Assembly: GCA_903813345.2 (NCBI GenBank)
Contig: CAIIXF020000004.1
Location: 12,980,196-13,044,195, forward strand
Origin: Owenia fusiformis
Lineage: Eukaryota > Annelida > Polychaeta > Sabellida > Oweniidae
Reading direction: 5' to 3'
DNA: 64,000 bases
The notes below the pieces were generated by a model. It saw only the letters and a list, made by a program, of their open reading frames with translations, was not told where the DNA came from and ran no database searches. Position numbers and translations under genes: made by a program. Every line of letters begins with the position of its first letter. Positions within the stretch are counted from its first letter, which is position 1. Shown here in pieces: positions 1-9,914 of the stretch.

Positions 1-3000
1 TCAATTCTTCGAAATCCACCACTGAAATGTTGTTCATCTATGTCTTCTTCTGGATCATCCTGGAAAGTATCTCCTAAAAGTTCATCATCCAGGGTCTCTC
101 GATCATCAGCCACACTGTTTGCACTTGCATCTGGACTAAAACAGATAAGAAAACAATTTCCCCCATTACAATGCATAGATAAAACAGATAGGGAGATTGC
201 TAAATATAAATGTTTATATTTTTGTCATATCTTTGAGATATAGAGGTTCTTATATCAGTACCTGTGCAAGATCGTCCATTCTTGATGAGCTTTGATAATT
301 CTTCTTTATTGAGTTGAAGACGAGATAAAGAAACATTATCAAAGCAAGTCAAGAATGGACGATATTGCACAGCTACGAGTACAAGAAAGTTTTTCTCATA
401 TGACTCTGTATTATAGACGAGTAGGGATTTGCAAAAAATAAAATAAAAAAGGATCGACTGACCCTGTTGGGTTTCTTGGTATTTTTGGAAAGCTGTGCAT
501 CACCACAACATCTTCTACTTAATAAGAAGTTCTGAAAATGGTCCCGTTGTCATGGAAACGGACGCTGAATAAAATACCTGCTATTAACAGTATTCGAATA
601 ACCAATAACATCTTTTGTTATATAACTATTCCAGTTCTTATCTGTTTTAAATAATCGTGGTACCAAATGAAAGCATGTTGAGTGCTCTTTCAAATAAAGT
701 ATAATTTATGCAAATCAGCTCATTTGCATATCTTCTGTGACGTCATAATTGTGATTTTTCCTCATATTTTGAGCAAGTTATTAAAATACATGTTATAAAT
801 ACCCCTTTGAATTAAATAAGTGTAGTAAAGTTGTATATATTCATAAAATACAAATGTAGGAGAAACAGGCTTTATTTTGATATATATAACATATCTCAAT
901 CAGTTTAGGCGATATAGCCTACGTCCTTTTAATTAGTACATAACTGGAAAAATAACAGCAAAAGTAGACCTATTTTATGGTACAACTTGTATTTTACAAA
1001 ATATGAACTAGCCTTACGTAAATCATGGGGGGTTGAGACGGTAAACACTGATATTAGCAGGTAAACCTCAGACCCTACTGGGTATCTTTAGAAAGCTAAG
1101 CCTCTACTATATCTTCCACATAATGAGAAGTTCTGAAAATGGCGCCGTTGCCATGGAAACGGACGCCGATTAAAATACCTGCAATTAATAGTATAAATAT
1201 CATGTTTTATTTTATAACTTCTCCATTTCTTATCCATTTTAAATAATCTTGGTACCAAATGAAACCATGTCGAATGCCCTTTCAGAAAAATTATAAATTA
1301 TGCAAATTAGCTCATTTGCATATATTTTGTGATGTCATAATTGCAATTTTTCCTGATATTTTTTAGCAAGTTATTAAAATACATGGGATAAATAACCCCT
1401 TTAAATTATATAATTGTAGTAAAATTGAATATCTTCATTGAACACAAATGTAGCCTTGACAGGCTTTATTGAGATATATAGATCATATTTCAATCAGTCT
1501 TGGAGATATAGCCTACATCTTTTTAATTAGTACACAACTGGAAAAATACAGCAAAAATAGACCTTCTTATGGTATTTTACAAAATATAAACCAGTCTCAT
1601 ATAAATTATGGGTGCTGAGATGGAAAACGCTGATATGAACAGATAAACCCCAGACCTACTGGGTCTCTTGGTATCTTTAGAAAGCTAAGCATCTTTGCTC
1701 AATCTTCCGCATAATGAGACATTCTGTAATTGGTCCCGTTGCTATGAAAACTGACTAATAAAAACATATAAAAATAATACACTAGGTATTGGCAATATCG
1801 TGATCATGAACGAAAATGTTTGTCTCATAACTTTCCTATTTATTATCCATTTTGAGTAATATTGGAATCAAATGAAAGCTCGTTATTTCAGTTACAGTGC
1901 AATCTATGCAAATTAGCTCATTTACATATCCTTTGTGACATCATAACAGTAATTTTTCTCACATTTCGAGCAAAGTATCAAAAAATGTTATAGAAAATTA
2001 AACATTTGCAGTAAAAGTGTAATATATTCATGTATAAGATAACTGTAGGCCAAACAAGCCTTATAGTCTGGCAGAAATATAGGGTATTTTGACATTCAAT
2101 CGTTTTCTTCAGATTACAACTTATCAACATGAATATAGGATTAGGACCTCAAAACCACCGGATGTCGGAGCGGCACCCTTGGGCAACTCTCTATAGAGCA
2201 TTTCTTATACCCCCCTGATAAAATATACAGGGGGTACTATAAGAAACCCCCATATCTCAGATACTAATAAATATATCAACTTGAAATTTTCAGGAATTAG
2301 TTTTAGTATGATGCTTGACATGTTTGAAAAAAATCAAGAAAAAATCTTAATCCATTGCTATAGCAACAGTAACAGAACACTATTTGATACCGTAGAGATG
2401 CATTATTTTGCAACGTGCAACATTTCTTCATATTCTTGATTCGTAAACTAGCATATAGTATTACACTAGTATATAGGACACTGCATATTTTATATGTAGT
2501 ATATATACAGAATATCACATCATTTTGAGTGATATCATTTTTATCGCCGAGTTGATATCAAATATCAACACGAGTGAGCGAAGCGAATGAGTGTTGATAT
2601 TTGATATCTTCAAGGCGATAAAATGATATCACGAGAAATTATGTGATATTGGGTTTATCCCATGATTCTGAATAAGAATAAATTATCTGACCTAATTTCC
2701 AACAATATGGTGGCGCGAAATGCAAATGTGATATCACACGGATATGCGTGAGATAAACGATATCACACGCATATGAGTTTGATAAACGATTTTCTGGAAA
2801 ATATCACACGGATTTCAATAATATCAGAAATATCAATAGCTGTTATTGTACAGATAACACATTAATCGTGGGATAAACATGTATATTAAATGAAATCTAA
2901 TGAATTCATACAGTAATGAGGATGGCATATAGTCTAGACTTTGGAATGATGTCTTAACATTATAACCATTAGTTTTCCTCATCTGAGCAATAAGACTTTG

Positions 3001-6000
3001 GTGGTTATCATGTACAATAGTACAATAGTATATGCCATCAGTTTTATATTTAGTATATGTATCCCCATGACATCTAATGTATCATCTTAGCAATCAGACT
3101 ATGATGGCTACCAAATACAAGTAAAATTTTATATAGAGGTTTTATATTTAGTACATATATCATCATGAAATCTAATTTAATCATACAATAGATTAAATAT
3201 TTTAAGCATTCGTTTGCCTCATCTGGGTAATTAGACTATGGTGGTTATCATGTGTAAGTACAATTTTATATTCAGTACATGTATCAGCATGAACTCTAAT
3301 GTAATCATACAATGGAGAGGTTGACATAATCTAGATTTTGTTTTGGCATAGTGTCTAAATTTTATTAGCATTGGCTTTCTTCATCTGAGCAATCAGACTT
3401 CTTTGGTGGTCATCTCGCAGAAGTACAATTCTATATGTAAGTTTAATATTTAGAACATCCATCATAATGAAATCTAATGTAATCATACAATAGAGGGGTT
3501 GGCATAGTCTAGATTTTGGCATAATGTCTACATTTTATAAGCATTGGCTTTCCTCATCTGAGCAATCAGACTTCTGGGGGGGGGGGGCTGTATTAACTTC
3601 TGGGGGCCATTGTATAGCTTTTAAAGGCTTGTGAATATTTGATTTAACATTGAACTGAATTGGATATTTTCTTTAACAGTGAAATTTAATGGCCATGAAA
3701 CATTTCAGATTGACAGCACAGTGTCAATATTTTGACATAGCTTCTGTATAGTTTCTTGGGGCCATTGGGGGCCACCGTACAGCCTCTGGGGGCTACCATA
3801 TAGCTTCTGGGGGCTACTGGAGGCCATTCTATAGCTTCTGGGGGCCACCGTATAGCTTCTGGGGGCCAACATATAGCTTCTTTGGCCAACATATAGCATC
3901 TTGGGGCCACTAGGGGCCCCTGTATAGCTTCTGGGGGCCACTGTAAAGCTTCTTGGGGCCACTGGGGCCCACCATATAGCTTCTGGGGCTACTAGGGGCC
4001 CTCTGTATAGCTTCTAGGGGCCACCATATAGCTTTCCGGGGCCACTGTATAGCTTTAAGGGGCACTAGGGGCCACTGTATAGATTCTGGGGGCCATTGGG
4101 GACCACTGTAGTTTCTCATGGCTATCATATAGCTTTTCGGGCCACTGGGGGCCATCATATAGCTTCTAGGGGCCTTCAAGGGGGCACTAGGGGGCCACTG
4201 TATAGATTCTGGGGGCTATTGGGAGCCAATGTGCAGTTTCTGGGGGCTATCATATAGCTTCTGGGGGCTATCATAAAACTTCTGGGGGCTACTGGAGGCC
4301 ATCCTATAGCTTCTGGGGGCCACCCTATAGCTTCTGGGGGCTACTGGAGGCCATCCTATAGCTTCTGGGGGCCACCCTATAGCTTCTGGGGGCCATCATA
4401 TAGCTTCTTGGGCCCACCATATAGCTTCTTGGGGCCACTAGGGGCCCCTTTATAACTTCTGGGGCCACTGTAAAGCTTCTTGGAGCCACTGGGGGCCACC
4501 ATATAGCTTCTGGGGGCTACTAGGGGCCCTGTGTATAGCTTCTGGGGGCCACCATATAGCTTTCCGGGGCCACTGTATAGCTTTAGGGGGGCACTAGGGG
4601 CCACTGTATTGATTCTGGGGCCATATTGGGGGCCATATTGGGGACCACCGTATAGTTTCCGGGGGCTATCATATAGCTTCTGGGGCCACTGGGGGCCATC
4701 GTATAGCTTCTCGGGGCCCTGTATAGTTTCTGGAGGCCCTGTAAAGCTTCTTGAGGCCCCTATATAGCTTCTGGGGGCCCTTGTATAGCTTCTGAGGGTC
4801 ACCATATAGCTTCTAGGGACCATTTGGAGCCCCTGTATAGCTTCTGGGGGCCAACATATAGCTTCTGGGGGCTACCATAGGCCCCTGTATAGCTTTTGGG
4901 GACCACCTTATAGCTTCTTGGGGCCATTGGGGGAATTTGTATAGCTTCTGTGGCTACTGGGGGCTTCTGGAGGCCACAGGGGGCCCCTGTATAGGTTATT
5001 GGGGCCACTGGGGACCTAGTAAATTAATGTATTTTGCCAGTTTCACCAAAATCATCAAATTTGGTGGCTGGCGAGATGGGGTAAAATTAAGTTATAATTT
5101 TTTGAACAAATTCATGTGACTATTTATCTCTAAAGAGCACTTTCTCTTACCTAGGGAGCATAACCTTTTCAAGAAGTGTTATTTTGGACCACCTTTTTAA
5201 AGAAAGTGAAATGTAAAAACCTGATTATCAAGTGATGTTACCATAGCAACTGAAATGTTATATATATTATGCCATATTTTCACCATTTTATCATAAAACT
5301 GAGTGAAAAATAGTTTCAAATTAATTGATCTTCATCTTTCAATTGTAATGACGTCATAACAATATTGAAGAAAATACACATATACACGTTGCAACAAAGC
5401 TACATTGTTATGACGTCACAACTTTGTTTTGTAGAATTAGCATGGATACTCATAGCAACGGTGTGTCCGTTGCCATGATGTTAATGTTTATAGACCAGTG
5501 ATGTCACAAGTAAATCTCATCTTGCACGTGTGACTTTTTAGGATGAAAGATGGCAATATCTTGCATGGGGTAAAGATGGCTGTATCTTTGTTAGTCATAT
5601 GAGAAAAATAATTCTAACCTGTTTACATTGTAAATTAATGTTTTTGCCTTACCACAAAATTCATCTATAGCTCTATTGGTCAATATACAAGAATTATATT
5701 TTTTAGGTTTGATGTCACTTTAAAAGTTGAACATTTGGGCTCAAATATATATAGGTGAATATTTACATGATTTATGAATTTTAATTTTTTGTGATTGTGT
5801 TTCAATAACTTTTTTAAAAAGCATGCATAATTGTGATTGTACTTACCCAAGGCAAATATCTGGTTCATCACCAGAGTCATACTCTAAATCTTCATAGTCA
5901 GGTTCCCAATCACTGTCACTGTTTGGGTCATCCTTATTAGATGTTGAAGTATCTGATTACCCACTGATTTCATCCCGAAGCTTAGGCCTCAGTTCTACTG

Positions 6001-8753
6001 ACACACTGTAAAAAAAGTTAATTGATTTTTAACATATTTCTGTGCAATGAGGTTGCTATTATTCAATATTTAACAAGTGATACGAATAATATACTTAGTA
6101 CTGTAAAACGGGTATTGTTAGCGAGGGGTAATTGTTAGCGATTGTTAGCGATCGCTATAGTTTCGCTAAAAATTCAATTCGCTAAAATAAACCGGGGTTA
6201 AAATAAACCGGGCACTAAAATTTGCAAATTCACGGGAAACTACAGTAGTATTTAAGGATGCAGTACCAGGTCAGCGTAGAAAAAGTTCCAGACATTAGAT
6301 TTCGCTCATATTTTTTACAATGTATCACTATGATGTTATCATCATCCAAGTGCAATATGAAGAGGATTGACCGTCTGGTAATTACAAAATAAAAAAATTA
6401 TTTTACCCACCCAAAATGAATCTTTTTACTTTTTTGAGTTTTCAATAGAGCTGGCACCTTTCGAACCCTGGTTTTCGTATCCACTAATTGTGACTCAAGA
6501 ACAAGTTTTCCCATAAAAGTGAAAGGGATAAAATATGCTTGATAAAATGTTTGCAATTTAATTCTTTTCTGGAAACACCATTATCGAAATAAACTATAAT
6601 TTTTGAATAAGACTAAATGCGAAAACGACGTTCTTGGGAGCTAGCTTTCTCAACCCGGAAGTCAAACCTGCGCAAACAGACGTGAAAACCGACCCGGTAC
6701 TGCATCCTTAAGGAGCTTTTCGTTCAGTGCTCGACTTCCGGTTTGTAATTTGAAAAAGGTAAATATTTTTAAATCGTATGTTTCTTTCAATATCTGAAGG
6801 ATAAATAGCCATCCATCAGTGAAATAGTATTAGTAGTAAACATAAAGATAAAAGGTACTAATTGAACACGGTTCAACAACCAATGATATTGCTTAAATTC
6901 TCAAGTACCATAAGTGAGCAAATGCATTTCGCTAATTTGATTTTTTAAAGATTAATCTTCATTTCGCTATTTCCTGCGCTAAAACCCCCTAAAATTGAAA
7001 AATTGCTAAAATTTCCCGGTGTCAAAATTACCCGTTTTACAGTATATGTAATCATCAAATATTCTAAATCTTGAAACTAATATTAAATTACATGTACTAA
7101 ATGTGAGCTATATGTACTTGTTATAAATTACATTAGGTTATAGGCCTATTCAATAATTATGAACATTTCAAAATGTGTACAAATAGATAAACTTACCCGA
7201 TTGGATAGGGAAGAGTTTCTTCTAGTTCCAGTGCCACAGACTTCTTTCTATGTACTACTTTCTTCAGAACTGGTCGAGTCCGAAAGATCAAAATTAGGAG
7301 CTGACAAAGGACTTCCATACACATGTTTCACTGGCATGCCTGAGGCATGAGCAATGGGGCTCAAAATTGACTTGAATGGCCCTGATTTGTCTGATGATGA
7401 TGTATATGTACTGGAAAGAGGAAGGTTAAATAGGAAGGTTCAAATTGCAATCCAGTGACACTGTACATGTAGCTCGTTTACTCATCATTTCTGGACAAGA
7501 CTGAGGGGGAATAGACAATAGATGCAGTAATCAATGACCAATAGTTTACGCAAATGGTTTTATGTAACGAAATTAAATTAATTAAAATACTTAACGTCTG
7601 TACTTTGTGATTATATATAGCACTTTGAAATCTGTTTTGGTTAGTGTACCTTAACCTTTACTTTGTATTAAATTGAGAGGACTGCTCCATAATGATATGG
7701 ATAGGTGAAGATGAGAAAGGAATGAACAATATTACATACCTTGAAGTACTTTTGGCATCGTCACTGTCACTTTTCAGTTTGGGTTCTTCACGTTGTCCAT
7801 CTTCATCATCTTGTTCTACATCTGCTGTCCTAGTAAAATATCTACAATTGAATACATGAACAGCATTAATTTAGATTGATGGCATACATGTACACTCCTA
7901 CTTCTTATCACTCGTGCGGTCTCTATTTTTATATTCACAATCTATACAGGCCCGTAGCCAGAATTTTCCAAGGGGGGGGGGGGGGCTCACTTTTTGCAAA
8001 AATTCTAGAGGAGGGGTTCACTTTGGCAAATTTGGCCAAAAATCACTCAAAAAAATAGTCATATCGGTGAAAAACTGCATTGTTTTGAAAGAAATTATGG
8101 CCAGGGGGGGCTACAGGCCTGCTAATGGATATTTTGAGACCCTTTCTGTAGCAATTCTGGTGCCTGGCACAACCGTCACCATGTTATCAATATCATGTAA
8201 TGTTAAAGCCTGATATGACCGTGACAATGGTTGCAAGTCCTGTTATGACTGTGGTAATGTTAAAGTACAACATGACCGTGACAATATTCAAAATAATAGA
8301 CACGACTTGATCTAGCTCTAGACTAGACTACTACAAAAATATTCAAATGTGCACTCTGACCGAGACTGCCATAATGCATCCTAATTTCAAGGCATAGTGT
8401 ATTTGTTTAGACTTTAGAGTACCCTTACATTGTTTATTTTAAGTTTGTACGATGCAATGTTACAGATTACAGCCACAATTAGGCGATTAGTTTATATCCA
8501 ACATTTCATTTTCATAAAAACAAAAACTTACAAATTCAAAAAATATTTTGCCACTTCCGTATTAGTTTTTGCTCTGATATCAGCTTTCACGGTATTCCAG
8601 CGTCTGATTTCTGAACCTATGTACAACCGACTCTTATTAAATTTCCTTGTATATGCTTTAACCTTCTTTTCTTTTCACTAGTTGGTGGTTTAGGTGGTCT
8701 CCCTCTTTTTTTGGTTTAGGAGTTGTATCCATTTTGTTTTCTTCTGGCATCAT
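1..8753 (-). CDS. Unrecognised acidic protein with AT-hook-like N-terminus; 5 exons, 3' end outside window
   Basis: Exons on the minus strand are 8753-8532, 7841-7740, 7410-7197, 6005-5847 and 135 to beyond base 1. Each has consensus AG and GT borders and every intron is phase 2, so the frame carries through. Exon 1 starts MMPEENKMDTTPKP, then a Lys/Arg stretch resembling an AT-hook (KKRGRPPKPP in a neighbouring frame), then a segment with SRLYIGSEIRRWNTVKAD and TEVAKYFLNL. Exons 2, 4 and 5 are rich in Asp, Glu and Ser. Frame faults: two A-homopolymer sites in exon 1 (runs of 7 and 4 A) each look one base short, exon 3 is 214 bp where a multiple of three is expected, and exon 4 has an in-frame TAA after DEISG. 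These could be assembly errors or an early pseudogene. A nuclear DNA-binding role is only a guess from the AT-hook-like stretch. I do not recognise the family. Confidence 0.6.
460..2090. repeat. Tandem repeat, about 600-bp unit, 2.7 diverged copies
   Basis: Three direct copies begin near 460, 1071 and 1653, each with a GACC(C)T..TGGG start, then GGAAAGCT or AGAAAGCT, a GTTCTGAAAATGG-like block and GCAAATTAGCTCATTTGCAT about 250 bp further on. Periods are about 611 and 582 bp. Copies differ by many substitutions and small indels, so the array is old. The second and third copies share more features with each other than with the first. Confidence 0.75.
2531..2860. repeat. Hairpin-forming inverted repeat with GATATC motifs
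   Basis: Two arms of about 42 bases (2531-2573 and 2593-2636) are reverse complements, each containing TGATATTTGATATC-like sequence and GGCGATAAAATGATATCA. The loop is GAGTGAGCGAAGCGAATGAG. The motif GATATCACACGG and variants recurs in direct and inverted order to about 2860. It looks like a foldback or MITE remnant; no target duplication was identified. Confidence 0.6.
2880..3575. repeat. Tandem repeat, about 165-bp unit, roughly four copies
   Basis: The phrase CCTCATCTGAGCAATCAGAC or a near match occurs at about 2977, 3083 (degenerate), 3217, 3379 and 3553, each preceded by AATCTAATGTAATCATACA-like sequence and by TTTATATTTAGTACAT. Spacing between the better copies is 162-174 bp. The array runs directly into the G-rich minisatellite, which begins within the last copy. 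Confidence 0.7.
3576..5020. repeat. G-rich minisatellite, about 21-bp unit, about 60 copies
   Basis: The unit reads TATAGCTTCTGGGGGCCAC on the plus strand with many single-base variants (GGGGCCACTGG, CTACTAGGGG). It also shows a higher-order pattern, since blocks near 3930-4130 and 4430-4640 repeat the same variant order. Length not being a multiple of three in many units lets long spurious frames appear on both strands; these are not genes. Runs of four to five G on the plus strand recur every unit. It sits in an intron of the minus-strand gene, so the transcript carries the C-rich strand. Confidence 0.9.
6101..7042. mobile_element. Non-autonomous DNA transposon, TA target duplication
   Basis: The element starts CTGTAAAACGGGTA and ends TACCCGTTTTACAG, which are exact inverted ends, and is flanked by TA on both sides (6099-6100 and 7043-7044). 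Sub-terminal TTAGCG and CGCTAA motifs repeat several times near both ends. No transposase is encoded. It lies in intron 3 of the acidic-protein gene and contains a second element at 6256-6707, so its own length before that insertion was about 490 bp. Confidence 0.75.
6256..6707. mobile_element. piggyBac-like MITE with TTAA target duplication
   Basis: Inverted ends GGATGCAGTACC and GGTACTGCATCC are flanked by TTAA on each side (6252-6255 and 6708-6711). TTAA duplication is the hallmark of the piggyBac superfamily. The 452-bp body has no coding capacity. It is inserted inside the TA-flanked element at 6101-7042 and is therefore the younger of the two. Confidence 0.75.
7947..8121. mobile_element. 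Short inverted-repeat element with G-tract
   Basis: The left end CAGGCCCGTAGCCAGAATTTT and the right end, read in reverse complement as CAGGCCTGTAGCC followed by a C-tract and GGCCATAATTT, form imperfect terminal inverted repeats around a G12 tract and a 120-bp body. It lies in intron 1 of the acidic-protein gene. A diverged relative may lie near 60849-61000, where GGGGCATAGTCAG and CTGGCTACGCC face each other. Confidence 0.55.
8160..8300. repeat. Short degenerate tandem repeat of ATGACCGTGACAAT
   Basis: ATGACCGTGACAATG or close variants occur at about 8215, 8245 and 8272, separated by TTAAAG-containing spacers, with a weaker copy near 8170. Nothing indicates coding function. Confidence 0.4.
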
Positions 8754-8768
8754 CCGGGAACTCAAAAG

Positions 8769-8800
8769 TGACGTCATTTGAAGTCCGCCAGCCAATCAGA
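8769..8800 (-). promoter_or_regulatory. CRE palindrome and inverted CCAAT box upstream of the acidic-protein gene
   Basis: A perfect cAMP-response-element palindrome TGACGTCA (8769-8776) lies 16 bases upstream of the proposed ATG at 8753, and a CCAAT (read as ATTGG on the gene's strand) lies about 20 bases further upstream within GCCAATCAGA. An in-frame ATG inside the CRE (8777-8775) is less likely to be the start. Function as a promoter is inferred from position and motif only. Confidence 0.4.
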
Positions 8801-9914
8801 CTGGAGCAGGATATTTTAATTTTAATTTCGATTCTTTCGACTATCGATTGATGCAGGATGAAATTCTGGCTGTGAACAATCGTCAAATTGATGCCGTTAG
8901 CGAATGAGTTGAAGCCTAAACGTTGGCAAGTACACAGACAAACTTCTTTTACATATAACGTGAAAACATCAAGGGGCTTACTCTAATTGTGTTTTAGACG
9001 ACCCATTCTCTTTAAGTGATGTTTTGTGAAATAAATGGTGACTGAAGTGAGTTTAGAAAAATTGCTTGCATAGTTTTATCTTTAGTTGATCGGTATGGCC
9101 AATCAGAAAGTTAGCGGGCGCAGGCTTTTCAAAACTTGGCCCGCTGTCTTTTGAACAGTTTACACCATACATCATCATATGTATGTAATAACACACTATA
9201 TGTAGCAAACAATAATCTGAACAATGCATTGATTTCCCAATATTATAACGTTTCGATAATGAATAATTGTAACTCCTTGAGAGTATAAAACTTTGCTTCA
9301 ACTTTGAAAATAAATCATTTCGATTACTGTGAAAAGTTGTAACTTTAACAAAAATGCAATCCATCTGTAGCGGCACTTTCTGGATTTAACAGTAGTTTCC
9401 AAGGGCAAATGTCATGATGGTGTGAAATACAATTGTTCGTCAATAAGGATTGGCAGCCGTCATTCAATCTAGATCTTATGTTGCCTGGCGTGAAACAATT
9501 TGGTAACGATATTCTCCATGTCTTGAAGACTAGTACTGCTAGGGGAGTTTGAATACTATTTTATATCACCATAATACTCGCAATGTCCTCTTCCAATGAA
9601 ATACTCCGTTAAAAGGTGAACCTTATAGAAATATAATGACTTAATTGTTCCACGCCAGGAAACTGAAGATCGCGTTAAAGTAATGGGTTTCAACCCTCCT
9701 TGATTATTTGATCAACTGGAATTATTGACATTAAAAACTGTCTATCAAGTGATTCAAATGTTGTCAACCGACAAATGCTGTCGTCAAAAGCTGTCAATAC
9801 GATACAATAGCTGAACGTCAGGTAGCATTTATCTTTTCATCTTTATGTTTTTATACATCATATTCCAGCAGTTTGAGGAGGCATTCTCATACTGAAACAC
9901 CCATTGTTTCGCTT
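8801..9914. other. Intergenic region between two divergent genes
   Basis: About 1.1 kb separates the start of the minus-strand acidic-protein gene from the start of the plus-strand secreted-protein gene. I see no repeat or supported exon. A 107-codon open frame on the minus strand (9053-9376) has no recognisable domain and looks like chance. Confidence 0.5.

Larger units (their letters stand above)
136..5846 (-). other. Intron 4 of the acidic-protein gene, filled with tandem repeats
   Basis: This 5.7-kb intron holds four repeat blocks listed separately (460-2090, 2531-2860, 2880-3575, 3576-5020). The remaining part, 5021-5846, is unique-looking AT-rich sequence containing two TGACGTCA-type octamer cores (near 5350 and 5410) but no exon that I can support. 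Confidence 0.5.

Noticed and set aside
2880-3575. CRISPR-like array of repeats and spacers
   Set aside because: Units are about 165 bp with diverged whole-unit similarity, not short exact repeats with unrelated spacers, and the DNA is clearly eukaryotic.
3686-5008. Long Pro/Gly/Tyr-rich open frames on both strands (up to 148 codons)
   Set aside because: They are translations of the 21-bp minisatellite, present in several frames and without any conserved domain.
9053-9376. Minus-strand 107-codon frame between the divergent genes
   Set aside because: No domain, no splice context and ordinary composition; chance is the simplest explanation.
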